64,000 bases of DNA, from contig DCCG01000015.1 of NCBI GenBank assembly GCA_002314145.1, positions 44,384 to 108,383 of the forward strand. The letters run 5' to 3'. The DNA comes from Thalassolituus sp. UBA1087 (GTDB lineage: Bacteria; Pseudomonadota; Gammaproteobacteria; Pseudomonadales; Oceanobacteraceae). The position numbers and the translations under genes are program-made. The notes under the pieces are model-generated. The model searched no databases and was not told where the DNA came from. It saw nothing but the letters and a program-made list of their open reading frames with translations. Of this stretch, positions 43,060 to 52,208 are shown in pieces. How positions within the stretch are numbered: position 1 is the stretch's first letter; every line of letters begins with the position of its first letter.

Positions 43060-44581
43060 GCAGGGATTGCCGGCGCTTATTATATTGGCGCTGGCAGCCT
43101 GCGCCCGCTTTCCGCAATATTCTCATCCGGCTTATGAGCCTCATCTGCAGGCTCCCGCCCCGGCGGCCGGTTCCGTGCTTGATACACTGCTTCATCAGAG
43201 CGATCCGCAGGCCTGCGGGCTGGTCTTGCTGGAGCGTGGCGCCGATGCGTTTTCCGCGCGGCTGTTGCTGGCCTCGGAAGCCCGTCAGTCACTGGATCTG
43301 CAGTATTATCTGTTCCATAACGATCTTACCGGTAAGCTCTTTGCCTGGATGTTACTGCAGGCCGCCGACCGGGGTGTCAGAGTGCGGCTGTTACTGGATG
43401 ATATGGCCAGTTCAGGGTCAGATGACTATATCCGCCTGCTGAACCGCCATCCCAATATCCATATCCGTCTGTTTAATCCGTTTGAACGTGAATACCCGCG
43501 TGAGATGCAGTTTATTACCCGCTATGGAATTTCTACCCGGCGGATGCATAACAAATCCATGGTGGCGGATAATCTCATCGCGGTGGTGGGGGGCAGAAAT
43601 ATCGGCGATGAATATTTTGATGCTGCGCGTAACGCTGTTATTTTTGGCGATCTGGATGTGCTGGCGGCCGGGCCTGTGGTGGACGACGTTTCCACGTCCT
43701 TTGATAACTACTGGAACAGTGAACTGGCGGTGCCGGCAGAGGTGGTGCTGGACGATGATCCTGCGCAGGATAAAAACGGCCTGGAGTCTGTCCGTCACTG
43801 GCTGGAGGAATGGATTGCCACACACGCCGGGCACCCTTACGGAAAAATATTACGCCAGAGCACAGCCCAGCTGACCAGCAATTACCAACAGCTGATACAC
43901 AGGGGGCGGGCGTTTGTTGTGGCTGATAATCCGCGCAAAGTAACCGCCGATCATGCGGTGTCGCCGGTACTGCATAATGTGGTGCAGTTATTGGATAATG
44001 CCACGGACAGGGTGATGTTGATTTCGCCGTATTTTATTCCCGGCGGTGATACGGTGCAGTATCTGGCATCACTGGTGCAGCGGGGTGTTCGTGTTGAGGT
44101 ACTCACCAATTCGCTGGCAAGCACAGATGTACCGGCCGTGCATTCTGCTTATAAGCAATATCGCCGTGCTCTGTTAAAAGCAGGCATTATTCTCTGGGAA
44201 CTGAAACCGGGGGCGGCCGATCCGTTGAAAAGTCATTGGCTGGGATCATCGTCTGCCAGTCTGCATGCCAAGGCCGCTATCGTTGATCAGCAATATCTGT
44301 TTATTGGTTCCATGAACCTGGATCCCAGATCGGCGCAGCAGAATACTGAGATGGGCATGCTGATTAAACAACCGCAGATGGCTGGCGATGTCAGCAGAGT
44401 ACTGGTGGATAATCTGCCTGATTATGCCTATCAGCTGCAGTTGTCCGGTGATCGTATCGAATGGCTTGAACGCCGCCGCAATGGCAATGAAAAACGTTAT
44501 TCATCGGACCCTGAAGCCAGTCTGTGGCGACAGTTGCAGAGTTGGGTACTGGGCTTTATGCCGCTGGAGTCTGATCTGTGA
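43040..44581 (+). CDS. Lipoprotein phospholipase D/cardiolipin synthase C-like protein
   Basis: A 513-residue phosphatidyltransferase of the phospholipase D superfamily, similar to E. coli ClsC. A lipoprotein signal ends in LALAAC (Cys near residue 21). Two HKD motifs are complete: RMHNKSMVADNLIAVVGGRN (near residue 171) and LHAKAAIVDQQYLFIGSMN (near residue 411). It probably makes cardiolipin from phosphatidylethanolamine and phosphatidylglycerol or remodels envelope lipids. It overlaps the cytochrome gene by 20 bp; a TTG at 43031 is an alternative start. Confidence 0.9.
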   Translation: MLRICLKQGLPALIILALAACARFPQYSHPAYEPHLQAPAPAAGSVLDTLLHQSDPQACGLVLLERGADAFSARLLLASEARQSLDLQYYLFHNDLTGKLFAWMLLQAADRGVRVRLLLDDMASSGSDDYIRLLNRHPNIHIRLFNPFEREYPREMQFITRYGISTRRMHNKSMVADNLIAVVGGRNIGDEYFDAARNAVIFGDLDVLAAGPVVDDVSTSFDNYWNSELAVPAEVVLDDDPAQDKNGLESVRHWLEEWIATHAGHPYGKILRQSTAQLTSNYQQLIHRGRAFVVADNPRKVTADHAVSPVLHNVVQLLDNATDRVMLISPYFIPGGDTVQYLASLVQRGVRVEVLTNSLASTDVPAVHSAYKQYRRALLKAGIILWELKPGAADPLKSHWLGSSSASLHAKAAIVDQQYLFIGSMNLDPRSAQQNTEMGMLIKQPQMAGDVSRVLVDNLPDYAYQLQLSGDRIEWLERRRNGNEKRYSSDPEASLWRQLQSWVLGFMPLESDL

Positions 44582-44596
44582 CCACAGCGGCATAAA
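44555..44596. repeat. 12-bp inverted repeat at convergent gene ends
   Basis: TTTATGCCGCTG (44555-44566) and CAGCGGCATAAA (44585-44596) are perfectly complementary across 18 bases. The stem covers the end of the phospholipase D gene and the 18-bp gap before the convergent GMC oxidoreductase. No T run follows on either strand. It may protect or end both transcripts. Confidence 0.55.
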
Positions 44597-44599
44597 ACA

Positions 44600-46201
44600 T
44601 CAGGCTTTGCTGCGGATCATATCCGCTGCTTTTTCACCGATCATAATGCAGGGTGCATTGGTGTTACCGGTAATCAGCTTAGGCATAACCGAAGCATCAG
44701 CGATACGCAGACCCTGTACACCTTTCACTTTCAGATTGTCCGGCGATACCACTGACATATCATCCCGGCCCATTTTACAGGTGCCCACCGGATGAAACAC
44801 CGTAGCGCCATTGGCGCGGATATTTTCTAGCATTTCCTCATCCGACTGAACCTGTTTACCCGGCAGCATTTCTTCACCCCGGGAATCATCATACGCCGGG
44901 TCGGCGAGTACTTTTCGTGCCAGCCGGATGCCTTCCGTCAGCACTTTGGCATCTTCCATATTGGAGAGAAAGTTGTAATCCAGCTGCAGCTCGCCATTGC
45001 TTCCCAGACGCAGCTCACCAACACTTTTCGGTTGCAGCACACAGACGTGAATGGCATAGCCATGGCCCCATTCAAACAGACGCCCACGGTGACTGCGGAA
45101 GCCAGGCACATAGTGGAACTGCACATCCGGAATATCACCGGCCAGTGGTGTTTTAAAGAAGCCACCGGCTTCCACATAGTTAGTGGTTAACCAGCCTTTA
45201 CGGCTGAACAGGTAACGGAAAGGAGAAGTCAGAATCTGTGGCAAAGCACCGACCGAAAATCCCAGTGTTTTACTGTTATTGGAGCGTACGGTCACCAGAC
45301 CATCCAGGTGATCCTGCAGGTTCTGACCGACACCGGGTAAATCCACTACAGTATCGATACCAGCCGCTTTTAACTGGTCAGCCGGACCAAGACCGGATTT
45401 CATCATGATATGAGGCGTACCCAGAGCACCGGCGGAAAGAATCACTTCTTGGCGCGCGGAAATATCCTGGTGGCGGCCGTTGTCAATCACACGCAAGCCG
45501 GTAACCTGATTGCCGTCCATGATCAGCTTTTCCACTTCAACATCCGTAAGGACTGTCAGGTTGGGACGCTGATTCACTACCGGCGCAACAAAAGCCTGGT
45601 AACTGGATAAGCGTTTACCGTCTTTCTGGGTCACATTATAAATACCACAGCCTTCCATTTCAGCGCCGTTAAAATCGGTATTTTCTTTAACGCCCAGTGC
45701 GTTTTTGGCCGCTTTGATAAAGCGGTGACTGAAGGGATTAGGATCTTTCGGCTGATCAACCAGCAGCGGGCCGTCAGTTCCGTGATACTTTGCATCCTGT
45801 CCCAGCATGTTTTTTTCCGATTTACGGAAGTATGGCAAGACGTCATCCCAGCCCCAGCCTTCGCAGCCGGCATCCTTCCAGCGCTCATAATCGCTGGCAT
45901 GACCACGGATATAAATCATGCTGTTCATCGACGCGGAACCACCCAGCGCCTTGCCGCGCGGACAGTGCAGGCTGCGGTTGTTCATTTCTTTCTGTGGTAC
46001 GGAATAATAATTCCAGCTGTATTTTTTACTATAGTAAAGCGTGATCGTACCGGCAGGTGTTTTGATCCGCAGGTTGTTGTCACTGCCACCGGCTTCTAAC
46101 AGCAGCACCTTTACATCCGGGTCTTCACTTAAACGGCTTGCAATAACACTGCCTGAAGAACCCGCACCAACAACAATATAATCAAAAGTATTTTCAGACA
46201 T
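44600..46201 (-). CDS. GMC-family FAD-dependent alcohol/choline dehydrogenase
   Basis: A 533-residue flavoenzyme of the glucose-methanol-choline family. The FAD-binding start is YIVVGAGSSGSVIASRLSED (residue 9) and the GMC signatures are HCPRGKALGGSASMNSMIYIRG (residue 79) and GALGTPHIMMKSGLG near residue 260. The active His lies in TVFHPVGTCKMG and the partner Asn in GNTNAPCIMI near the C terminus. It resembles AlkJ-type alcohol dehydrogenases and BetA, so an alcohol to aldehyde oxidation is expected. It is last in an operon with an NMT1-type ABC importer, 11 bp after the ATPase gene, which suggests it acts on the imported compound or a product of it. Confidence 0.9.
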   Translation of the reverse strand: MSENTFDYIVVGAGSSGSVIASRLSEDPDVKVLLLEAGGSDNNLRIKTPAGTITLYYSKKYSWNYYSVPQKEMNNRSLHCPRGKALGGSASMNSMIYIRGHASDYERWKDAGCEGWGWDDVLPYFRKSEKNMLGQDAKYHGTDGPLLVDQPKDPNPFSHRFIKAAKNALGVKENTDFNGAEMEGCGIYNVTQKDGKRLSSYQAFVAPVVNQRPNLTVLTDVEVEKLIMDGNQVTGLRVIDNGRHQDISARQEVILSAGALGTPHIMMKSGLGPADQLKAAGIDTVVDLPGVGQNLQDHLDGLVTVRSNNSKTLGFSVGALPQILTSPFRYLFSRKGWLTTNYVEAGGFFKTPLAGDIPDVQFHYVPGFRSHRGRLFEWGHGYAIHVCVLQPKSVGELRLGSNGELQLDYNFLSNMEDAKVLTEGIRLARKVLADPAYDDSRGEEMLPGKQVQSDEEMLENIRANGATVFHPVGTCKMGRDDMSVVSPDNLKVKGVQGLRIADASVMPKLITGNTNAPCIMIGEKAADMIRSKA

Positions 46202-46212
46202 AACAGACTATC

Positions 46213-47052
46213 TCAGTGAATTTCATTCAGATCATCATGAAGCAGGTCCATGACTTCACGTTTCAGGGCAATAAATTCAGGTTCCATGGCCAGGTCCAGG
46301 GTCCGCGGGTGGGGAATATCCACATTCAGAATGCGCCGGATATGGCCGGGCTTTGATCCCATCACAAACACACGGTCAGCAAGCAGAATGGCTTCGTCGA
46401 TATCATGGGTTACAAAGACCACCGTCTTCTTTTTGTGCTCCCAGATACGCAGCAACAGTTGTTGCATCTGCAGACGGGTCTGGCTGTCCAGGGCGCCGAA
46501 TGGCTCATCCATCAGAAGGATTTTCGGATCATTGGCCAGAGCACGGGCGATGGCAACGCGCTGTTTCATACCGCCGGAAAGCTGCTTGGGATAATTGTCA
46601 GCAAAGTTATCCAGCCCGACTTCGTGCAGGTAAAAGTCGACAATATCCTTACGTTCAGCCGCCGGTACTTTTTTACGTTTAAGACCAAACTCAATATTTT
46701 CACGCACCGTCAGCCAGGGAAATAACGTATACCCCTGAAAAACCATACCGCGTTCCGGCCCCGGCCCGGTGACTCTCTCACCGGCCACGGATATCTCCCC
46801 TTCCGAAGGTGAGTTAAGACCGGCTGTCAGATACAGCAGACTGGATTTTCCGCAGCCGGAGGGCCCGACGATGACGGCGAATTCCTGGTCACGCACCTCC
46901 ATGCAGATATCCTTCAGTGCAGTAAATTCACCGCCATCAGGTTTAGGGAAGCGCAGGCTGACATTATCGATACGCAGCTGAACCGGCATGTCATCCTGCG
47001 GCTGCTGGTTGTCCTGCTGATCAACAGAATGAAGTGTTTTTAACTGGCCCAT
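46213..47052 (-). CDS. ABC transporter ATP-binding protein (nitrate/taurine/aliphatic sulfonate type)
   Basis: A 279-residue ATPase. Walker A is GPSGCGKSSLL near residue 60, the signature LSGGMKQRVAIARAL near residue 157, Walker B ILLMDEPFGALD near residue 177 and the switch His in VTHDIDEA near residue 214, as in TauB/SsuB/NrtD-like proteins. The gene overlaps the upstream permease by 13 bp. With the permease and NMT1-type binding protein it forms a complete importer; the substrate is not predictable. Confidence 0.94.
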   Translation of the reverse strand: MGQLKTLHSVDQQDNQQPQDDMPVQLRIDNVSLRFPKPDGGEFTALKDICMEVRDQEFAVIVGPSGCGKSSLLYLTAGLNSPSEGEISVAGERVTGPGPERGMVFQGYTLFPWLTVRENIEFGLKRKKVPAAERKDIVDFYLHEVGLDNFADNYPKQLSGGMKQRVAIARALANDPKILLMDEPFGALDSQTRLQMQQLLLRIWEHKKKTVVFVTHDIDEAILLADRVFVMGSKPGHIRRILNVDIPHPRTLDLAMEPEFIALKREVMDLLHDDLNEIH

Positions 47053-47837
47053 GCACTTAACCTCGCACGTAAAATCCGGAAAAACTGGTCAGTGATAAGC
47101 CCCAGGATGCCGATAATCACAATAGCCAGAAAAATAACGTCAACCTGGAAGCCGCGCATGGCTTTCAGACTGATATAACCTAAACCACTGGATGCAGCCA
47201 CCAGTTCGGCAACCACCAGATAAGTCCAGGCCCAGCCAATGGTGACACGCAGTGTATCGAGAACGCCGGGCAGGGACGCCGGTGCAATCACATGCATTAC
47301 CACGTCACGACGACTGGAACCCAGGGTGTACGCGGCCTGCATCAGATCTTTGGATACCCCGCGTGATACATCCGAAATCATGACCAGTTGCTGGAAGAAA
47401 ACACCGAAAATGATCACGGTTACCCGCTGTTCAATACCAATACCGATCCACAGAATAAACAGTGGAACAAAGGAGGTAACGGGCAGGTAACGGATAAAAT
47501 TCACCAGGGGTTCAAGGAACGCCTGCACGATACGGAAGCTGCCCATTAAAAGTCCGACCGGTACCGCCACCGCAGAAGAAATGACGAAACCGATAATAAC
47601 GACTTTGAAACTTGACCAGATATGGGTCATCAGAGTCCCGTTTTCTGCAAGACGCACACCGGCTTCAAATACCTGAACCGGTGATGGCAGAAACATATCA
47701 GGCACAATGTCGCTGGCCGCCAGCAGAACCCAGGCCAGAATCAGAACCAGCCAGGCGATCACACCCGTACTGAGAACGAGCTGCCGGGGCAGCTCTTCTC
47801 TGGGTGTCATACAGTTTTTAATAACGCTGTTAGACAT
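47040..47837 (-). CDS. ABC transporter permease
   Basis: A 265-residue inner-membrane permease of the BPD-transport family (TauC/SsuC-like) with about six hydrophobic segments. The cytoplasmic EAA loop reads DLMQAAYTLGSSRRDVVMHVIAPASLPG near residue 155. It lies between the binding protein gene (12 bp upstream) and the ATPase gene (overlapping). Confidence 0.93.
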   Translation of the reverse strand: MSNSVIKNCMTPREELPRQLVLSTGVIAWLVLILAWVLLAASDIVPDMFLPSPVQVFEAGVRLAENGTLMTHIWSSFKVVIIGFVISSAVAVPVGLLMGSFRIVQAFLEPLVNFIRYLPVTSFVPLFILWIGIGIEQRVTVIIFGVFFQQLVMISDVSRGVSKDLMQAAYTLGSSRRDVVMHVIAPASLPGVLDTLRVTIGWAWTYLVVAELVAASSGLGYISLKAMRGFQVDVIFLAIVIIGILGLITDQFFRILRARLSAWAS

Positions 47838-47849
47838 GAATGCAAAACC

Positions 47850-48833
47850 TTACTGAGCGATGAAACTGCTGTCGACAAGATCGTCATAGCTGACATTCAG
47901 TTCGCGTTCCTGCAGTTTGCTCCATGTTTTATCTGCCACTTTAATCAGATCTTTGATGCTGCCTTGCGGCGTCATCAGCGACTCGTTCATCGCTTTATCA
48001 TAGAAACGTACGTTAGCGGCCGCATCAGCGAAGTCTTTCGGGTCAGCCAGGTAACCGCCAACACCTTTGGCCATAATTTTATAGGCTTCCTGCGGATTTT
48101 CTTTGCTGTATTCAACTGCTTTGTATAAACCGGCGATCAGGGCTTTAACATCTTCCGGACGCTCATTGATAACGTCACAGCTGAGTTCTACCACGTCGAC
48201 AATGACGCCGGGGGTTTTGCTGCTGTCGACCAGTACTTTACCGGCCTTGTTTTTACGCACCAGTGACAGGTGAGGCTCCCAGGTCACTGCTGTCGGTACC
48301 CGGCCTGCAATAAAAGCACTGGCAGCGTCGTCAGCGGTCATATTCTGAATGATCAGGTCATCCATGCTCATGCCATCCTGCTCGAGCAGATAGGACAGCC
48401 AGAACTGAGAGACTGAACCTTCATTAACGGCGACTTTCGTGCCTTTCAGATCTTTCAGAGAGTTGACATCATCGCCGGTAACGATACCGTCGCCGCCATA
48501 GCTGTCATCCAGAGCGATAACAGATTTGAAACACATGTTGGGACGGTATTTGAGAATTTCGTCAATGGTGGATGCCGCACCGTCAATGTTGCCGGAGGCC
48601 TGGGCAGCCATATACATGGAAGCTTCTTCAATGGTCTGCAGTTTAACGTCGAGACCCTGCTCTTCGAAGTAGCCCAGATCGCGGGCCAGATACAGGGTGC
48701 CGTAGCCAACCCAGGTAGTGTGGGCAATAGTCAGCTCGCCGGCGGATGCAGTCTGGCTCAGACCAAGGGCTGCTGCCATCAGCGACGAAAAGAAAGCTTT
48801 CTTTACTGCGGATTTTTTCTTGAACGGAATCAT
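47850..48833 (-). CDS. ABC transporter substrate-binding protein (NMT1/TauA-like)
   Basis: A 327-residue periplasmic binding protein. The signal peptide ends at TASA (residue ~31). The mature start ELTIAHTTWVGYGTLYLARDLGYFEEQGL is typical of the NMT1/TauA/SsuA fold used for taurine, sulfonates, nitrate, pyrimidine precursors and riboflavin. STIDEILKYRPN and AVNEGSVSQFWLSYLL line the predicted pocket. It heads the binding protein-permease-ATPase-GMC dehydrogenase operon. Confidence 0.93.
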   Translation of the reverse strand: MIPFKKKSAVKKAFFSSLMAAALGLSQTASAGELTIAHTTWVGYGTLYLARDLGYFEEQGLDVKLQTIEEASMYMAAQASGNIDGAASTIDEILKYRPNMCFKSVIALDDSYGGDGIVTGDDVNSLKDLKGTKVAVNEGSVSQFWLSYLLEQDGMSMDDLIIQNMTADDAASAFIAGRVPTAVTWEPHLSLVRKNKAGKVLVDSSKTPGVIVDVVELSCDVINERPEDVKALIAGLYKAVEYSKENPQEAYKIMAKGVGGYLADPKDFADAAANVRFYDKAMNESLMTPQGSIKDLIKVADKTWSKLQERELNVSYDDLVDSSFIAQ

Positions 48834-49310
48834 CTGCGATACCTTTAAGTCAGTTATTAAGGTGATTTAAAAACTCAGATGAAACGGTAATATCCCGCCG
48901 TGTATCAATAAATTATCTTTTTCTTTAGGCCTGAATCATGTTTTGTTATTCAATAAATTATGTTTTGTAATGGTGCGGAATTTTCAGCTTATTATTCTTT
49001 GTGCCCAAACATGATGCATTTTCAGGGATTTTTTTGTCGATTAGAACCTAAAAAGCAAAAAGTATTTTCTGGGATAAGATGTCGCACTTTTCCTCTGGGC
49101 AGGGCAATGTCGGGCAGACGGGACGGAATAAGATAAGCTGACAGGCTGGCGATAACGACGGGATTGTGACTGCAGGCACGGTTGGCCTCAGGTAGGGTAA
49201 AGTCAACATGGAACAAAGGTTTTGTTTCCGCGTGAGGACTTTATCGAAAAAGGGTAAGCAGAAACTGCCGACAGACCATCCGGCAAGAAGGGAGACGGAT
49301 AAGGATTCAG
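48834..49310. promoter_or_regulatory. Control region of the ABC/GMC operon
   Basis: No convincing gene lies here. The part nearest the binding-protein gene is AT rich and holds a 12-bp direct repeat, TCAATAAATTAT, at 48905-48916 and 48950-48961 (45 bp apart), next to a repeated ACAAAACAT (minus strand). These could be promoter or regulator sites for the operon. The rest has only short open frames without coding character. Confidence 0.45.
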
Positions 49311-49342
49311 AAAAAGTGTACAGCGGCAGGGCCACTGTACAC
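49311..49342 (-). terminator. Rho-independent terminator after the flavin monooxygenase gene
   Basis: On the minus strand GTGTACAG pairs with CTGTACAC (arms 49335-49342 and 49316-49323), with inner GGC/GCC pairs, followed by five T residues. It separates the monooxygenase transcript from the ABC operon. Confidence 0.88.
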
Positions 49343-49352
49343 CAGAGACACA

Positions 49353-50642
49353 TCAGACCGCTTTTTTCTGGGCAGATGCGTTTTTCTCTTTGGCTAACTC
49401 ATTGTATTTCAGGTATTTACACTGAGTGGCGATGTGGTCCGCGATGTGTTTGGCATCATGCCATACACCCCAGATAAAGGTGGAACCACGACGCGACAGC
49501 CATGGCAGCCCCACGAAATAAATACCGGGTTCTCTGGATACGCCACGTTGGTGCAGTGGGTAGCCTTTGTCATCAAAGGTATCGACTTTGAGCCAGCTGT
49601 AGTCCACACCGAATCCGGTTGACCAGATAATGGATGTAATGCCGGCCTCTTTCATATCCAGTTCCAGTGTCGGATTGGTTGCACACTCCGGCATTGGCAG
49701 GAAATTGCGTGCTTCCGGCTCTTCCGGCAGGTCCAGATTATTACGCTCAATGTAAGCGTCGGCAGCATCCAGCAGCGACAGATAATCGTTGTCACCGCGT
49801 TCGATATTGGCTTTCAGATCAGATTCAAAGGTGATTTTACCATTTTCAAACGACGCAGTACGGCCAACCAGGTTAATTCCGCTCTGTGCCAGTTCCCGGA
49901 AATCAACGGTATGGCCACCTTTAGCACCACTGACGGCGATGGTGACGTGTTCGGTGCCCGGCGCCATAGCTTCGGCATCCCACAGGCCCAGAACACCCAG
50001 CCACCATACGAAGTCGCGGCCGCGGTAAGTACGTGGCGGACGGTCGTGCGGGCCAACGGATAAATAAACGGTTTTACCGGCTTCGCGCAGTTCGGCTGCG
50101 ATCTGAACACCGGATGAACCACCGCCGACAACCAGTACAGCGCCTTCCGGCATTTGTGCAGGGTTTTTATATTCAGCAGAGTGAATCTGATACAGACTGT
50201 CATCTTTTGGCGCAATAGATGGAATCACCGGAACCTGGAACGGACCGGTCGCTGCCACAACGCGATTGGCTTTAATGGTACCGGCAGAGGTTTCAATGGT
50301 GAAACCGGCTTCGCCGACATTACGTTCAACGCTCTTTACTTCAACCCCTGTGCGGATAGGAGCGGCAAATTTTTCTGCGTATTCAACAAAATAATCAGCA
50401 TAACGTTCTTTGCCTGGGAAACCATCCGGATCTTCGTCGTTAAATTCCAGATTCGGGAAACGGTCGTGCCAGGCCGGACCATTTGCCACCAGGCTGTCCC
50501 AGCGCTGTGAACGCCAGCGTTCAGCAATGCGGTCACGTTCGACAACAATATGAGGTACACCCAGTTTGGTCAGATGCTCACTGGTTGCAATACCAGCCTG
50601 CCCACCACCCACAACAAGAGTATCGGTTGTTTCAATCGTCAT
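49353..50642 (-). CDS. FAD/NAD(P)-dependent flavin monooxygenase-like oxidoreductase
   Basis: A 429-residue protein with two dinucleotide-binding motifs: FAD at VVGGGQAGIATSEHL (residue ~10) and NAD(P)H at VLVVGGGSSGVQIAAELREAG (residue ~172), as in CzcO/FMO-type enzymes. RWRSQRWDSLVANGPAW near residue 42 is typical of this group. It could hydroxylate or N-oxidise an organic substrate. It stands as its own unit, with a terminator 10 bp after the stop, between the ABC/GMC operon and the M20/DUF1028/RidA genes. Substrate unknown. Confidence 0.85.
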   Translation of the reverse strand: MTIETTDTLVVGGGQAGIATSEHLTKLGVPHIVVERDRIAERWRSQRWDSLVANGPAWHDRFPNLEFNDEDPDGFPGKERYADYFVEYAEKFAAPIRTGVEVKSVERNVGEAGFTIETSAGTIKANRVVAATGPFQVPVIPSIAPKDDSLYQIHSAEYKNPAQMPEGAVLVVGGGSSGVQIAAELREAGKTVYLSVGPHDRPPRTYRGRDFVWWLGVLGLWDAEAMAPGTEHVTIAVSGAKGGHTVDFRELAQSGINLVGRTASFENGKITFESDLKANIERGDNDYLSLLDAADAYIERNNLDLPEEPEARNFLPMPECATNPTLELDMKEAGITSIIWSTGFGVDYSWLKVDTFDDKGYPLHQRGVSREPGIYFVGLPWLSRRGSTFIWGVWHDAKHIADHIATQCKYLKYNELAKEKNASAQKKAV

Positions 50643-51035
50643 GATTTACCCTTTACATTCAGACAAATAAATATTCATTAATATGACCTGCCATGACCGG
50701 GCCGGTGTGATTTATCTTAAGCCGCATAAATAACAATATTCTGTGGGCTGAAAGACACGGATTCCGGCTTATGACAGGATTCAGGTCAGTGATGTCAGCT
50801 TATGGGTAAACCTGCAGAGGGTAAAATATCATTAGTCTTGTAATTGAATAAAAATATATTATGCAATCTGACTGTTCAGTTGGCAGGTAAAAACCGGCGC
50901 TGTTGTGTGCCTGAACCTGATATCAATCTGCGGAAAATAAAAAATCCATAACGCCGGGAAGAAATAGCGCGGCCGGAGATAGCCCGGACGGTGATAGAGT
51001 GAACGGATTCAGATAGCAAAGAGAGTTAATCTGCG
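50643..51035. other. Non-coding stretch between the M20 deacylase and monooxygenase genes
   Basis: AT-rich DNA upstream of the monooxygenase start, which should hold its promoter, and GC-mixed sequence after the M20 gene. No gene, clear hairpin terminator or repeat was seen. Confidence 0.5.
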
Positions 51036-52208
51036 CTAGCCGGGAAGCGTGTCGCTGCTCAAGGCATGAATAAGCTGTTTAAGAAACCGGTCACATTGAT
51101 CAAGCTGACTGATTTCAATAAATTCATCCGGTTTATGCCCCTGTGCCATTGATCCCGGTCCACAGACCACAGACGGTACGCCAAGGCTCTGCCGGAATAG
51201 TCCGGCTTCGGTTCCGAAATTAATATTGCCACTCTGGTCGTTGCCCGTCAGAGTGCGTACATAGCTGACGAGTTGTTCGGCATCGGTGCAATTGAGTCCG
51301 GGATATTCCGTGATTATTTCGGTATCAATCGCACAGGTATCCGTATGCTGCTGCATCTGCTGTTCCAGCTGGCGGGCGTAGTCCCGGAACTGCTGCAGAA
51401 TATCCATAGCATTTTCATCGGCGATATTGCGGATTTCAAATACCAGCTCACAGTGATTAGGCACAATATTCAGCGCACTGCCACCCTGCACTGTGCCGGT
51501 ATGAATCGTGGTAAAAGGAACATCGTACTGATGATCAAAAGGTCCCTGCTGCTGACGTTTAAGGGCTTCATTTTCAAGCCATACGATCAGGCGGGAAGCG
51601 TAGTTAACTGCATTGACGCCCTGGGGAGCCATGCCTGAATGACATTCTTTGCCGGTAACGGTAACGCGTGCCGCAACTTTGCCTTTGTGCGCCGTGACAA
51701 CCTTCATTTCAGTGGGCTCACCAATCAGACAAAGCAGAGGCGCTACAGGTTGCTGCGACAACATATCCAGCATACGGCGCACTCCTAAACAGCCGATTTC
51801 TTCATCGTATGAAAAGGCCAGATGCAGCGGTCGTTTGAGTTGCGCAGCAGCCATCGCCGGAACGGCGCTCAGTACACAGGCAATAAAACCTTTCATATCC
51901 GTGGTGCCGCGACCATAAAGACGATCACCATCGCGGGTGAGCTGGTAGGCCGGTCGGGTCCATTGTTGACCACTGACCGGCACCGTGTCGGTATGGCCCG
52001 ACAATAAAATCCCGGGCTGTTGCCGTGCTTGCTCAGAACCAATGCTGGCGTACAGGTTGGCTTTGGTATATTCGTCGTTAAAAATCAGCTGGCTGTCGAT
52101 GTTATGGGCGTTAAGGTAGTGCTGGATATATTCCATCATTTCCAGATTGGAAAGAGCACTGGTAGTGTCAAACGCAATAAGCCTGGCAAGAAGGTCGCTG
52201 CTATTCAT
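51036..52208 (-). CDS. M20 family deacylase (acetylornithine deacetylase-like)
   Basis: A 390-residue zinc amidohydrolase of the ArgE/DapE/CPG2 family. The metal site is visible: LLSGHTDTVPVSGQQW near residue 72, GRGTTDMKGFIACVL near residue 99 and the catalytic Glu pair in SYDEEIGCLG near residue 134, with a distant His in AQGHKPDEFIE. The dimerisation domain KECHSGMAPQGVNAV is near residue 185. It overlaps DUF1028 by eight bases and so belongs to the RidA-DUF1028-M20 set. In this context it more likely removes an acyl or carbamoyl group from a catabolic intermediate than acts in arginine synthesis. GTG 52220 is an alternative start. Confidence 0.88.
   Translation of the reverse strand: MNSSDLLARLIAFDTTSALSNLEMMEYIQHYLNAHNIDSQLIFNDEYTKANLYASIGSEQARQQPGILLSGHTDTVPVSGQQWTRPAYQLTRDGDRLYGRGTTDMKGFIACVLSAVPAMAAAQLKRPLHLAFSYDEEIGCLGVRRMLDMLSQQPVAPLLCLIGEPTEMKVVTAHKGKVAARVTVTGKECHSGMAPQGVNAVNYASRLIVWLENEALKRQQQGPFDHQYDVPFTTIHTGTVQGGSALNIVPNHCELVFEIRNIADENAMDILQQFRDYARQLEQQMQQHTDTCAIDTEIITEYPGLNCTDAEQLVSYVRTLTGNDQSGNINFGTEAGLFRQSLGVPSVVCGPGSMAQGHKPDEFIEISQLDQCDRFLKQLIHALSSDTLPG

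Noticed and set aside
49022..49353. Small minus-strand open frames (64 and 101 codons)
   Set aside because: They cross the monooxygenase terminator, lack ribosome sites and look like random translation.
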